Source: Cylindrotheca closterium
Lineage: Eukaryota; Bacillariophyta; Bacillariophyceae; Bacillariales; Bacillariaceae
DNA length: 64,000 nt
Reading direction: 5' to 3'
Assembly: GCA_933822405.4 (NCBI GenBank)
Contig: CAKOGP040001224.1
Span: forward strand, 313,825 to 377,824
Part shown: positions 21,532-31,283 of the stretch, piece after piece
Position numbering within the stretch: the first letter of the stretch is position 1
Layout: each line of letters begins with the position of its first letter
Notes under the pieces: generated by a model
Told to the model about the DNA's origin: nothing
What the model saw: the letters and a program-made list of their open reading frames with translations, nothing else
Databases searched by the model: none
Program-made: the position numbers and the translations under genes

Positions 21532-22632
21532 CAAATCCAAAAAGGAAAGTGATGTCCCGGTACCGGTACCTGGTAGCGGTACTCAGAGCGAACTTGACCA
21601 TGGCTCTGTGTTCGATAGAATAGAAACCACAAGAATTCCTCGGAAGCAGACTAAAATCCCCTTCTCCTAGTACCGGTTCTCTCAACGATGCCATGCTGAA
21701 AGAATTCCCCAGGTTGATCTTTCCATTGGCATTCTGCTGCTACAGTATTGGATTGACAGGCGGGAGTGGAATAGCGGAGTGGAACGAGTCATCAATCGTC
21801 AAAATTGTGTCATGGCAGCTTCAAGTAAAAGGCTTGGCAGTTTTTCCAATACTCTCGTGGTCCCGATGCTGTTGTTGACGCTAGCTGGTACTATGCGCCG
21901 ACCATCCAAAACGTTCGCATAAAAAGTTTCTCATCCAAAGATTTGAAAGATGGCGTGATGGCAGCTTCTCACCATAGGAAGCAACACCATAACGGCACCA
22001 CATAACGGATCTTCTACAGTATTTGTGCGGATTCAATATATATATATATATATATATATGAAGATCACAGAACAGCAAGAAATCATGAAAGACAACTTAC
22101 TATAGTACTTTCCCAACTTTTGAAAGCTCAACCCATGTCTAACAAACAGAACATTGTAATTTAATTTAAGTGTCGACACATTCATTGTTGTATGTATATA
22201 CGCAAGTACCACCAGTAGAAAAGGGCTTGTGCATCGATGATGATTGTTGCGACTAATCTCACCAGCAGTACCGGTACTCTGTGCTTGTGGCACTTGACAC
22301 AAGAGTGCGTACAGCCAAGATGAATAGATGCTGCGTGCGTGAGTCAGTCTGTCAATTAGTCCTTATAATATTCCTATTCTTGGAGACTCGTATAACAACC
22401 GAGCTACGGGTGCGATAAGATGACGTGAATCGAATCGAATCTAGTTTGTCAGGAGCAACAGTACTAGTACGGCCCGTTCTAGGGTGACTTCCTTCTACTA
22501 CAGTACCTATGATAATGCCAACAACAAACAACGAATCAATTACAATATGCAATATGTGTATAAGACTCTATTTGTATACCCCACATGGACTTTTTGACAG
22601 GAAAGGAAATATATATCCTGCTTGTGCTATGT
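21532..22632. other. Intergenic region, no gene
   Basis: 1.1 kb. Contains CCGGTACCGGTACCTGGTAGCGGTAC-type palindromic sequence (about 21557-21582), an (AT)n tract (22037-22059) and TACCGGTA at about 22268. No coding or RNA gene is recognised. Confidence 0.5.
22037..22059. repeat. (AT)n microsatellite
   Basis: About eleven TA dinucleotide units in intergenic sequence. Confidence 0.95.
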
Positions 22633-23691
22633 TTAGTCATCCAACTGGCGCTTGGCCTTATCAATGCGCTTGGTGACTGCACGAATATCCTTATCCGTTA
22701 GTGTGAATGCATTAAAGACTTGGTCAAAGGAAGCAACTGTATCTTGGAATGCCCCGTTGACTTCCTTTTGGAACTTTCGGGCCAAGTCAACGTTTCCACA
22801 GAAAAGCTTTGGATCAACCTTGTCCTCGTCCATGGTGATGACAGTGTAAGTATCCAAAGTTGCCTCCCCCAAAGTATTTGTTTCAATGGTGCCACTGCCA
22901 ACAGTGGTCTCACCAATGGTCATGGTACCAATGGTGCCACTTCCCACGGTGGTATCGTCCTGACGGAATTCGTCCGTTTCATACGAAAGGTACGAACGAT
23001 CCAAATCAGCATCGGCTTCCTCATCCGTCATCTCGTACGTGTTGAGAGTTTCATCCAAGTCATCGGCCGGTACTGCCCGTCTCGAACTACTCTTCTTGGG
23101 CGTTCGACTCCGACCAGAAGATCTAGCACTCGAAGATGGCTTCGATCTGCTGGTACTTCGACGTTGTGGTGCCTCCAAATTCTCTTCTTCATATCTCATC
23201 TCAGTTGTCACTGGCTTTTCTTGAAAGGTGGCCCTTCGGCTAACCTTGCTGTAGTCTCCATCAAAGTGATTTTGCTTGGATCGTCTACGATTGAGCAAAC
23301 GGGTCTGCCGTACTTGATCGTATTGTTCTCGACTAGCGGAATCTCCTAGAATGCGGACTGCCAAGACGACGGAATCCATTTTGCGTTCGGCTTGACGTCG
23401 CTCCTTTGCGGTCCTAGCATCTTGCGACTTGGCGTCAATTTTGGCCAGCAGCGTAAAGAGTTCGGATCGTCGATCAAAGTAGGCCAACTGAATGTGTTCG
23501 TGGGTAGCAGTGGCGCTTACACGCAAGACGTCGCCGTACAAATCAGCATAATCACCATAAGCTTTGTCGACCACAGAAAGGTCCATTTTTTGCTGCACCA
23601 CCGGTGCGGAAACTTTCTTCGTGGTGTTGTTTCGAACGGATTTACTGTACTCGGCTGCTTCTTTTCGTCTTCTGGTGGACGTGCGAGGCAT
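22633..23691 (-). CDS. J-domain-like protein without HPD, with TVGSGTI repeats
   Basis: 352 residues, ATG at 23689-23691. Residues about 48-125 resemble a DnaJ domain: 'YADLYGDVLRVSATATHEH' and 'IQLAYFDRRSELF' for helices I-II, and 'AVRILGDSASREQYDQ' for helix IV. The HPD tripeptide needed to stimulate Hsp70 is absent: 'YFDRRSE' stands where K-Y-H-P-D is expected. Then a Ser/Arg-rich basic region, an acidic stretch and an imperfect Thr/Gly repeat ('TTVGSGTIGTMTIGE', about 245-280), and a C-terminal helical segment. It probably belongs to the J-like (type IV) proteins, acting as a scaffold rather than a co-chaperone. Confidence 0.65.
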   Translation of the reverse strand: MPRTSTRRRKEAAEYSKSVRNNTTKKVSAPVVQQKMDLSVVDKAYGDYADLYGDVLRVSATATHEHIQLAYFDRRSELFTLLAKIDAKSQDARTAKERRQAERKMDSVVLAVRILGDSASREQYDQVRQTRLLNRRRSKQNHFDGDYSKVSRRATFQEKPVTTEMRYEEENLEAPQRRSTSRSKPSSSARSSGRSRTPKKSSSRRAVPADDLDETLNTYEMTDEEADADLDRSYLSYETDEFRQDDTTVGSGTIGTMTIGETTVGSGTIETNTLGEATLDTYTVITMDEDKVDPKLFCGNVDLARKFQKEVNGAFQDTVASFDQVFNAFTLTDKDIRAVTKRIDKAKRQLDD

Positions 23692-24034
23692 TGCTGCTAT
23701 AACTTTAATGAACTAACTGACTAACTACAGTACTTCCTTATCGAGCACGTCTCTCGATAGGTATGATAATGGTGTCTGTTTGTCAGTGTCGGCCTTGTGA
23801 TTATTTGAACAGGTTGAAAAGGACGTTGGATTTCGCGAAAACTATCAATATGTGGTCAGTTTGAAACAGATCAACGGTTAACCGATGCGAAATAAGTAGC
23901 ATTTAGCCTAAGTAGAAAAGGCCACACGAGCGTGCCAGACACGAAAGGTGCGAATAGTCTGTCCTTCGTCCTTCTTTGCTCGAACTAGTCGGACAACATG
24001 TCAACTTCGAGCCAAAACATTTTCAACGACAACA
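23692..24034. promoter_or_regulatory. Bidirectional intergenic region
   Basis: 343 bp between divergent genes. The part from 23912 is an open frame joined to the cysteine synthase gene and looks like a targeting presequence, but it has no ATG (see that gene). Confidence 0.45.
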
Positions 24035-25066
24035 ATGCAATCAATGAACATGGCCCAACCAAAACCAAAACCACAAGCACAAGTCTTGCCCGATGTGACC
24101 GCCGCCATTGGCTCCACCCCCCTCGTCAACTTGTCTCGATTGACCAAGCACTATGACCTTCAAGGAAGAATTCTGGCCAAACTGGAATACTTGAATCCCG
24201 GCTTTTCCAAAAAGGATCGGATTGCAAAACATATGATTGAGGATGCCAAAACTTCCGGACAACTCCAACCAGGCCAACCAGTCGTGGAATTGACCAGTGG
24301 CAATACTGGGACTGGATTGGCCATTGTGTGTGGTGTTTTAGGTCATCCATTCACGGCAGTCATGAGCAAGGGAAACAGTATGGAACGTGCTCGCATGATG
24401 AACGCATTGGGCGCCACGGTCGAATTGGTGGAACAAGCTCCTGGGAGCAAGATAGGACAAGTTACTGGGGTGGATTTGGAAATGGTAGAACAACGCACCA
24501 ACGAGTTGGTACAAGAGTTGGGTGCCTTTCGGGCCGATCAATTCCGAAATCAAGCCAATGCCATGGCCCATTTCCAAGCCACAGCTCCAGAAATTTGGAA
24601 TGACAGTGGAAACAGTGTTACATCATTTTGCGATTTCGTAGGGACTGGAGGATCCTTTGGTGGCTGTGCCAGGTACTTTCAGGATAAGGGTGTCAAATGT
24701 TATATAGTGGAGCCAAAGGGAGCTGCCGTCCTGGCTGGAGGAACTGTGGCACGACCAAATCACCGCATTCAAGGTGGAGGATACCTCATGAAGAATCTCC
24801 CCTGTATTCAGTCGAACGATGACGACCATGCAGACATCAAAGTGGACGGATATTTGCAAGTGACGGATGAAGAAGCAATTCAATGTGCTTGTGATTTAGC
24901 TCGACTGGAAGGTATATTTGGTGGTTTCTCAGCTGGTGCCAATGTGGCGGCTGCCATTGCCTTGCTGCGAAGCAAACCAATAGCAGACCCAGATGAGACG
25001 ATTGCCATTTTGATTTGTGATTCGGGTCTCAAGTACTTGAGCACAGATCTATGGGAGGAGTTTTGA
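24035..25066 (+). CDS. Cysteine synthase / O-acetylserine (thiol)lyase family, PLP enzyme
   Basis: 343 residues from the first in-frame ATG. The family makes cysteine from O-acetylserine and sulfide. Visible: 'IGSTPLVNLSRL' (about 25-36), PLP lysine in 'NPGFSKKDR' (K60), substrate-binding 'TSGNTG' (about residues 88-93), 'VGTGGSFGGC' phosphate loop, 'FGGFSAGANVAAA' and a C-terminal 'ICDSGLKYLSTDLW'. Length and motif order fit CysK/CysM. The frame is open upstream to 23912, and the translation there ('SFFARTSRTTCQLRAKTFST') looks like a mitochondrial or plastid presequence but has no ATG. A short upstream exon or a non-AUG start is therefore likely, and the mature enzyme would be organellar. 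Cystathionine beta-synthase is less likely because the enzyme is short with no CBS domains. Confidence 0.9.
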   Translation: MQSMNMAQPKPKPQAQVLPDVTAAIGSTPLVNLSRLTKHYDLQGRILAKLEYLNPGFSKKDRIAKHMIEDAKTSGQLQPGQPVVELTSGNTGTGLAIVCGVLGHPFTAVMSKGNSMERARMMNALGATVELVEQAPGSKIGQVTGVDLEMVEQRTNELVQELGAFRADQFRNQANAMAHFQATAPEIWNDSGNSVTSFCDFVGTGGSFGGCARYFQDKGVKCYIVEPKGAAVLAGGTVARPNHRIQGGGYLMKNLPCIQSNDDDHADIKVDGYLQVTDEEAIQCACDLARLEGIFGGFSAGANVAAAIALLRSKPIADPDETIAILICDSGLKYLSTDLWEEF

Positions 25067-25438
25067 GCGAAAGTCATTCTTTTTTATTGGTACGCGTATA
25101 GGTACGTGTGCGTTATCCTATGTTCTTGTGACAGCTTTTACATTGACAACATTAGGACAGGCTACAAGGAAGTTCCCCTCATTCCAGTTGGATGCAAATT
25201 ATGCTGCCTTTTTTACAAAAGCAAAATGACACTCGTTCCATTGATGCGCCCTTGCAGAATGGAGAAGCTGACAAACTCCAGCCTTTCCGACAACTCGCTA
25301 CAGTAGCGGCTGCTTTTCACAATCACCTGGATTGGCTTCATTTTTTTCCGCAAATCTAGTAGGAGCGAGGAGGTGCATCGCCATGCCATAACCAAAGGCA
25401 CAGCACCATCTCTCCATAAGATAGCACATCCTAACAAA
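25067..25438. other. Convergent 3' flanks
   Basis: 372 bp between the stops of the cysteine synthase (+) and AFG1 (-) genes. No gene recognised. Confidence 0.5.
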
Positions 25439-26881
25439 TCACTTTGATGCTTCTCCCAACCACTTTAGTGACAAATAGCCCTTACTCGCCATTTCTTCCA
25501 ATCGAGAACGCGATCGATCAAAGGCAAAGACTTCATCTTGGGAATAATCCTTTTTGTTTTCCACCGTAAAGATATGATCAATGGATTCTGCATCGGTTTG
25601 CAACACCAAAGTTACCTTGAGTTCGTACATGCTGTCCACGAAGGTAATGAATCGTCTCAACCAATTGACGTGATCGATCGTCAATTTGGGAATGGAGTGA
25701 CAAAAGACAGTTTCAAAGTTTTGTCCAATCGCTATATAATCAGCTGCTCCCAATGCCTTTTCACAGAGATCGTGAAAGGAAAAGTGTGCCACACTGTGCG
25801 ATAACGAGGCCTTGGGGACCTGGACTTTCCGGCCTTGGGTCACCAAATGGGTCGGGGCAACCTTACTTCCATCCACCAATTTGTCAAACAAGGCTTCAAA
25901 GTCATTCGCTTGTCCCTTGGAAAAGTACACGGGATGATCCCCCTTGGCAAAGGGCGTCAACATGCGATAATCGGTTTCCGAATCCAACATGTTGACCACG
26001 GCGCATTTGTTTTCGAGCAAGTCAATAAAGGGAAGAAATCGATCCCGTTGCAATCCATGGAGATACAAGTTCTGAGGCGGCCGATTGGAGGTGGCCACCA
26101 AGACGCAACCATTTTCCCAAAGTCCTCCAAAGAGTCGTTGCAGAATGAGGGCATCGGCGACATCGGTCACTTGAAATTCATCCAAACACAAGAAACGACC
26201 CTTTTCGAGGACTCTGTCCACAACGGGAGCAATCAAATCGCCCTGAGGATTTATTTTTCGTTCTTGGTGCATGTGTTCATGGACATCTAGCATGAATTTG
26301 TGATAATGGACTTTTTGTTTGTCTTGGGCCCAGGCTCCCGAGTCTACCATGTCGTACAATATGTTCATCAAGAAGGTCTTTCCACAACCGACGTCTCCAT
26401 AGATATACGCGCCCTTGGTGGTGCTGGAAAAGGAGGGCACCAGATTTTTCACAACATCTGTGGGAGTACGACTACCAAAGAAACTCCTAAAGATTGAATT
26501 GGATGATGGTGGTGGCAAGGATGCGGTCGTGGAAGAGGATTTGGATCCCACAGACAAGGGAGGCGGTTCATTCGCCAATAGCTGAGTGTATAAGCGATCC
26601 AGTTCGGCAGCAGTCTCCAATTGATGCTGGTCGGGATACTTGTCACCTTTGGCCACCAGCTCTGTCAATCGTTCGGTAATCGGTCCTGATGCTGATAATG
26701 AGGCTGGAGCCACCAATTCGGTCAATCGGTCGGTGATTGGTCCAATGGAGGGTGATGAAGCTAGAGAAGTAGAAAAATAGAACCGAATGGGTCTACTTGG
26801 ATGCAAAGCTCCTTGCTGTTTTAGACGTTGAAGCGCTCGCAGAGAAGCTTGTCTTGAAGATGATGAAAGAGGATGCCCCAT
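25439..26881 (-). CDS. AFG1: AFG1/LACE1-like mitochondrial ATPase
   Basis: 480 residues, ATG at 26879-26881. AFG1 (ZapE in bacteria) is a mitochondrial AAA-type ATPase that helps degrade misfolded inner-membrane subunits. Seen: a basic Ser/Arg-rich presequence ending near 'PIRFYFSTSLAS'; Walker A 'YGDVGCGKTFLMN' (about 155-167); Walker B 'RFLCLDEFQVTDVADALIL' (about 210-228); sensor region 'LVATSNRPPQNLYLHGLQR' (about 238-256); and the C-terminal family block 'FVDSMYELKVTLVLQTDA'. Odd: the N-terminus contains a tandem duplication, 'GPITDRLTELVA' then 'GPITERLTELVA', about 20 residues apart. Function is confident; localisation is inferred. Confidence 0.92.
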   Translation of the reverse strand: MGHPLSSSSRQASLRALQRLKQQGALHPSRPIRFYFSTSLASSPSIGPITDRLTELVAPASLSASGPITERLTELVAKGDKYPDQHQLETAAELDRLYTQLLANEPPPLSVGSKSSSTTASLPPPSSNSIFRSFFGSRTPTDVVKNLVPSFSSTTKGAYIYGDVGCGKTFLMNILYDMVDSGAWAQDKQKVHYHKFMLDVHEHMHQERKINPQGDLIAPVVDRVLEKGRFLCLDEFQVTDVADALILQRLFGGLWENGCVLVATSNRPPQNLYLHGLQRDRFLPFIDLLENKCAVVNMLDSETDYRMLTPFAKGDHPVYFSKGQANDFEALFDKLVDGSKVAPTHLVTQGRKVQVPKASLSHSVAHFSFHDLCEKALGAADYIAIGQNFETVFCHSIPKLTIDHVNWLRRFITFVDSMYELKVTLVLQTDAESIDHIFTVENKKDYSQDEVFAFDRSRSRLEEMASKGYLSLKWLGEASK

Positions 26882-27489
26882 GGTTTATGAGCGATTGGTT
26901 CAAAAAATTATGCTGTCTTTTCGATCATCTTTGGTCGGAAGTTCAACCTTCTCTTTTTTGTTCTTCGTCTTCTCTAATCGGACTAACTTTTTCAAAAAAC
27001 TACTGTAGCCCTAATTTGAATTTCTAGTCGAACTAGTCCTAGCATTCGACCAAATCTGCTGCGCCGCCTGGTCGTGAGATGAGCGTATTGGTACCTGTAG
27101 GATCCACTAAGTCATGGTAGAAAATGATGAAAGAATGCCCTTGCAAAAGGTACCGGTACCCAGTACCGGTACCTGGTACTGGTACTGCACCCGAGCGTTA
27201 CGAATATTTCTACCCTCGGCTGCTGGACCTTGTTGAATTTTGAAGAATTTGAGATTCAGTCGGACTAGTCATCCCCATGGATTTTCAAACCATGCCATAC
27301 ATGCCATCATCGTTCGTCGAAGAATCCGAAGGAAACTGAAACACGCCAACAATATCTTGAGTGAACCAAGAACTAATTGGCAAGGATTGTTTATTGATCT
27401 TTCGATTCAGCAGGCCAAGAAACTACTCTAAGCCCCTCAATAAGTGGATCTTTTTGCACAGCACTACACAGCACACACACAGCACACTC
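26882..27489. other. Bidirectional intergenic region with TACCGGTACC cluster
   Basis: 608 bp between the AFG1 start (-) and the JmjC start (+). Four overlapping GGTACCGGTACC-type palindromes lie at about 27149-27187. An in-frame extension upstream of the JmjC ATG begins only with GTG at 27361 and is not called coding. Confidence 0.5.
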
Positions 27490-29412
27490 ATGTCGCCGTC
27501 CAATCATGAGAACCCTCCTCCTCCTCCTCCTTCCAATAACACGAATCACCAAGGCTACGCCAATCGTCACATCCCCGACTTTCTGGCCTTAGATTGCCAG
27601 CAACAAGGTGCTTCTCAAATCATCCAAGTCGTTACCGATGGCAGACAACTCACAGCGGAACACTTGAAGAAGCAACAAGATGACGGAGGCATTACCTTGA
27701 CGCGACCCATTCTGATAACCGATACTCCCCAATCGATTGGCATGAAAGTCATCAAATTTCGAGGCCGAGAAGTACAATTGAGGGACCTTGCTAACATTTT
27801 AGGAGGAGCTTTTCCCTTTGCTGTGATTGATGTGGAACATCAAGAAGAATTGGAAGGATGGACGCTGGGGGCTTTTGTAGATTACATTGAAGATCCCTAC
27901 CGGCGAAAAGAATCGGGACCATCACCGCTAACGGCCGGCCTCGGTGGTCCGAAACGAAAGCAACGGCAAGCCGTAGTCAAGGCCTTGGAAAAGAAAGCAC
28001 AGCAACGACCTCGTGTTCTAAACCAGATATCACTCGAGTTTAGCGATACACCATTGCGACAAAAGATTACGTCACCCCAATTCGTCCGGGATCTAGATTG
28101 GATTGATCAAGCCTGGCCTGGCCGAGGAAAAGGACAATCCAAAAAATCTCGCGTCTATCCAAAGGTGCAATACTACTGTTTGACATCGGCTGCGGGGTGC
28201 TACACGGACTTTCATGTTGACTTTGGTGGAACATCCGTTTGGTACCATGTACTCTCGGGCCAAAAAGATTTTTGTTTGATTGCTCCCACCAAGGCCAATC
28301 TACAAGTTTTTGAAGAATGGAATTGTAGTGCCAATCAAGCCACAACGTTTCTTCCCAATTTGATTCAAGATCAAAGCACTATCCTTCGGATCACCTTGCA
28401 GCCTTCACAGACCATGATTATTCCTTCGGCTTGGATTCATGGGGTCTATACACCTTCCGATTCCATTGTGTTGGGTGGCAACTTTTTGCACGGCTTGGAT
28501 ATCGAAAAGCAATTGGAAGTTTATGACATTGAAGAACGAACCAAAGTAATGGAACGATTTCGTTGCCCCCTTTACAAGCAGTTGCAATTCTATGCAGCTG
28601 GAATGTATTTGAACAAGATGCGAAAGGGAGACATTTGTACCAGGGAAGTAGATGGTTGCTCTTGTTTGTACGAGACCCTCCGGTCGTGGTGGGATGAATA
28701 TCGGGACGAAGTACCTGAGACAGCACCTGACAAAGCTCCAAATGTGGCTACAGCTGCCCTCGAAGTGGCTCGACAACACAACTGTATGGATGTCGATCAT
28801 TTTCTATTTGATTTCAAGCAAGAATACACTCGAGTGAAACAGCATGGCATTTGTCCCAACGAAGACAAGGCTACTACAAGAACCATGTCGGAACCAGTCT
28901 TGGACCGTCCAAAGTTGAAACTCAAACTAAAAGCCAACGATGGTATGTCGTCAAAACCGGAGAAACCACAATCACAGCCGTCGACAGTTCCCAAAGTGGA
29001 AGCCGTCACCTCACAGAGTACCGGTAGTACAGAACCGAAAAAGGTGATTCGGCTCAAACTAAAGACTGCTGATACTGCACCCCAACCAGTCGCACAGGAA
29101 TCATCGTCGGCGGCAGATCCTTTTCGGATCGTCTTGTCGTCCAGCACGATTTTCTCCGCCAAGGTCGCAGCACCAACAAAGCCAAAAGTAACAGTCAAAC
29201 GAGTTCGTGAGGATACGGAATGGTTCGATGAGGGACCAGTGCCTGACGATGAATGGATGCCATCATCATCTACCAATAATAACAAAACGAAAAAGGCAAA
29301 GGGGATGCCAAACAGCAGCAATAGCAGCAGCAGCAGCAGCAGGGGAAAGAATAAAGGAAAACAGGGAACCAAGTCTACCGCACGATCACGACTGATGGGG
29401 CGCCTTCGATGA
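27490..29412 (+). CDS. JmjC-domain protein of KDM2/KDM7 (Jhd1-like) type
   Basis: 640 residues from the ATG at 27490. These Fe(II)/2-oxoglutarate dioxygenases remove methyl groups from histone lysines. Seen: a Pro/Asn-rich N-terminus; the JmjC domain about residues 195-370 with the KDM2/7 signature 'TDFHVDFGGTSVWYHVLSG', where H242 and D244 are Fe ligands, and the second His H317 in 'PSAWIHGVYTP'; 'GQKDFCLIAP' supplies the 2-oxoglutarate-contacting Lys. The C-terminal third is disordered, with two 'KLKLK' blocks and a final Lys/Ser/Arg-rich nuclear signal with a poly-Ser run (AGC repeat, about 29316-29341). No PHD or CXXC finger in the frame, unlike animal KDM2/7. An active demethylase is expected; the target lysine cannot be told. 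Confidence 0.9.
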   Translation: MSPSNHENPPPPPPSNNTNHQGYANRHIPDFLALDCQQQGASQIIQVVTDGRQLTAEHLKKQQDDGGITLTRPILITDTPQSIGMKVIKFRGREVQLRDLANILGGAFPFAVIDVEHQEELEGWTLGAFVDYIEDPYRRKESGPSPLTAGLGGPKRKQRQAVVKALEKKAQQRPRVLNQISLEFSDTPLRQKITSPQFVRDLDWIDQAWPGRGKGQSKKSRVYPKVQYYCLTSAAGCYTDFHVDFGGTSVWYHVLSGQKDFCLIAPTKANLQVFEEWNCSANQATTFLPNLIQDQSTILRITLQPSQTMIIPSAWIHGVYTPSDSIVLGGNFLHGLDIEKQLEVYDIEERTKVMERFRCPLYKQLQFYAAGMYLNKMRKGDICTREVDGCSCLYETLRSWWDEYRDEVPETAPDKAPNVATAALEVARQHNCMDVDHFLFDFKQEYTRVKQHGICPNEDKATTRTMSEPVLDRPKLKLKLKANDGMSSKPEKPQSQPSTVPKVEAVTSQSTGSTEPKKVIRLKLKTADTAPQPVAQESSSAADPFRIVLSSSTIFSAKVAAPTKPKVTVKRVREDTEWFDEGPVPDDEWMPSSSTNNNKTKKAKGMPNSSNSSSSSSRGKNKGKQGTKSTARSRLMGRLR

Positions 29413-29716
29413 GAATACTGCATGCTAAATGCGCCCGTATCACAAGGGCAAGTAGATTCAAATCGGAATTCGGGGATACAGTCGTGATCGATTGTATATA
29501 TTTTATATATCTTTATCATAGGACTACGTAGTAAAAATATTATTACGAAAATTGATTGATTGATTGATTGATTGATTCATCCATTCATTCACCAACTATC
29601 TCCCCAATTGTTGTCTTCTTTCTAAAGGTGTTGTGTCTTGTTGTTGTTGTTGTTTGATGTTGTTGCAAATGCAATCGTCACTAGTAATGTGCATTATTCC
29701 ATCATACCATCATTCC
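29413..29716. other. Convergent 3' flanks with (ATTG)n tract
   Basis: 304 bp between two stops; an (ATTG)n microsatellite of about seven units at about 29551-29578. No gene recognised. Confidence 0.6.
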
Positions 29717-30769
29717 TTACGCCATTCCTTCTGCCTCCACTGTTTCCTCCTCTTTTTCCTTCTTCAGCTTCTTCTCGCGTTCTTGACCAAACTTGGTCAC
29801 TATGGCATCGTCATGGAAATAGTCTTCGTCCATTGTTTCTGGCATTGTTTTGGCCTTGTGGTCCAAAAAGGATAGAATAATGTGACCATTTATGGCCTCT
29901 ACTCCGGCGGTCATGGCACCTTCCGGTCGTCCACCGATGGAAAATTCCGTCAGGACGACGGCACCTAAATAAGCAATGTAGGCAACCGGCAGGGCAGCTT
30001 GTAGGTAGGTATTGTCATTTTGGGCCAAACCTAATCCTCGTGCCATTCCGTAAATGCCCACCAACGCAAAGATTGCACCAGCGGCCAATGTGATTTCTGG
30101 GACAGTGACTGGTTGTCCCACAAAGATAACGAGTGGTTCGATTGGTTTCTTGACTGGGAGATCATCTTTGTTATCGAGATATATTTTGGCTCCAGGAACC
30201 AAGTATCCAAAGATTCCATTGGCGGCATACAAAAAGGAGTAGAACACCAAGCGCTTGCGGTAGTAACTCGCATTCTTGGTATGTCCCTTTCGAGATTGAA
30301 ATGTGAATAAAGTGAACATCATAACTGCCAAAGATCCATATTGCATGAATTTGAGAAAGAACATTTTAAGAATTCCCATGGAAAAGTAGAAGTCGGTCGT
30401 ACTAGAGGCGTTTTCGCCAATTCCCATGGTTACAGAAAGCTCGTACATCTTGGCAATCCAATCCACAAACGCAGTCTGTTGCCAAACCAATCCGACGAGG
30501 GTAATGTACTTGTGTCCAAAATCTGTCAGAGCCATGAAACCGATTGCCATTCCCAACAAACCAAGCACAATAATGGCAACATTTCCAGCAAGCAAAGCCC
30601 AGCTCAATGACTCTTCGTCACCGTTGTACAGGTCGTTGTCTGGAAAATTTACCGAGAGCCGAGTGCTGGTATCAAATAATGGGTAGAATACGAGCGACAT
30701 GGCGAGTGCCATCATGATTCCACCAATCTGTCTGACTTCCGTGTCATAGCGAATGTTTTGTTTCACCAT
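29717..30769 (-). CDS. Polytopic membrane protein of unknown family
   Basis: 350 residues starting MVKQNIRYDTEVRQIGG. About seven hydrophobic segments: residues 16-32, 58-83, 92-105 (weak), 130-155, 175-197, 212-240 and 250-275. The C-terminus is a charged Lys/Glu tail that would be cytosolic or stromal. Conserved-looking short motifs are 'FVDWIAKMYEL' and 'GGRPEGAMTAGVEAINGH'. I do not recognise the family; a transporter or a membrane scaffold are both possible. It is divergent from the glucanase gene at 31284. Confidence 0.75.
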   Translation of the reverse strand: MVKQNIRYDTEVRQIGGIMMALAMSLVFYPLFDTSTRLSVNFPDNDLYNGDEESLSWALLAGNVAIIVLGLLGMAIGFMALTDFGHKYITLVGLVWQQTAFVDWIAKMYELSVTMGIGENASSTTDFYFSMGILKMFFLKFMQYGSLAVMMFTLFTFQSRKGHTKNASYYRKRLVFYSFLYAANGIFGYLVPGAKIYLDNKDDLPVKKPIEPLVIFVGQPVTVPEITLAAGAIFALVGIYGMARGLGLAQNDNTYLQAALPVAYIAYLGAVVLTEFSIGGRPEGAMTAGVEAINGHIILSFLDHKAKTMPETMDEDYFHDDAIVTKFGQEREKKLKKEKEEETVEAEGMA

Positions 30770-31283
30770 TTTGTTGTGTTTGTTGTGTTTGTTTGTTTGT
30801 TTGTTTCTTCAATAGGTAGTAGCTTCAAGGGATGATTAATTGAGTGATTCGTTCTCTTTTGACTTCTATATCGTCTAATGGAAGATACCTCGTTGATTCA
30901 ACTCTCTTCAATCAAATCAGAACCGGTTCCAATCTTGTGTCTCGTCTTGTTGAGAAATTGTTGCAGACGCCTTTTCACCATTTTTTGTCGAACAAAAAGA
31001 ACCGTTCGACAAAATAGATTTGGAGGAACAAAGAAGCGGAGAGCACCAATACTGCCGACGTCTGTCCTGCGATCACACGGAAGAGAAGAAAATGGGAGAA
31101 TTCAGGCATCTGTCAGATCTTCAAAAGCCATCAAATCCCGCAATTGCAACAAGTGTGGCACCAACATTTAAACTGCCCCCGATCAGCGATCAGTCATTCA
31201 TCGATTGCAAATAGATCCATAAAATTGCCATTACCAGTCAAACAATTTTGCATCCCTCCTGATCAAACATTGTTACGACTACA
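30770..31283. promoter_or_regulatory. Bidirectional intergenic region
   Basis: 514 bp between divergent genes; a (GTTT)n tract at about 30780-30806 lies just upstream of the membrane-protein start. A plus-strand frame at 30878-31171 is not supported as a gene. Confidence 0.4.

Noticed and set aside
22720..23349. 209-aa plus-strand frame
   Set aside because: Antisense to the J-like gene; composition is that of a shadow frame.
28797..29519. 240-aa minus-strand frame with poly-Leu
   Set aside because: Mirror of the JmjC coding strand; poly-Leu comes from the AGC (Ser) repeat read backwards.
30878..31214. Basic plus-strand frames upstream of the glucanase
   Set aside because: No protein features; likely promoter or 5' UTR sequence.
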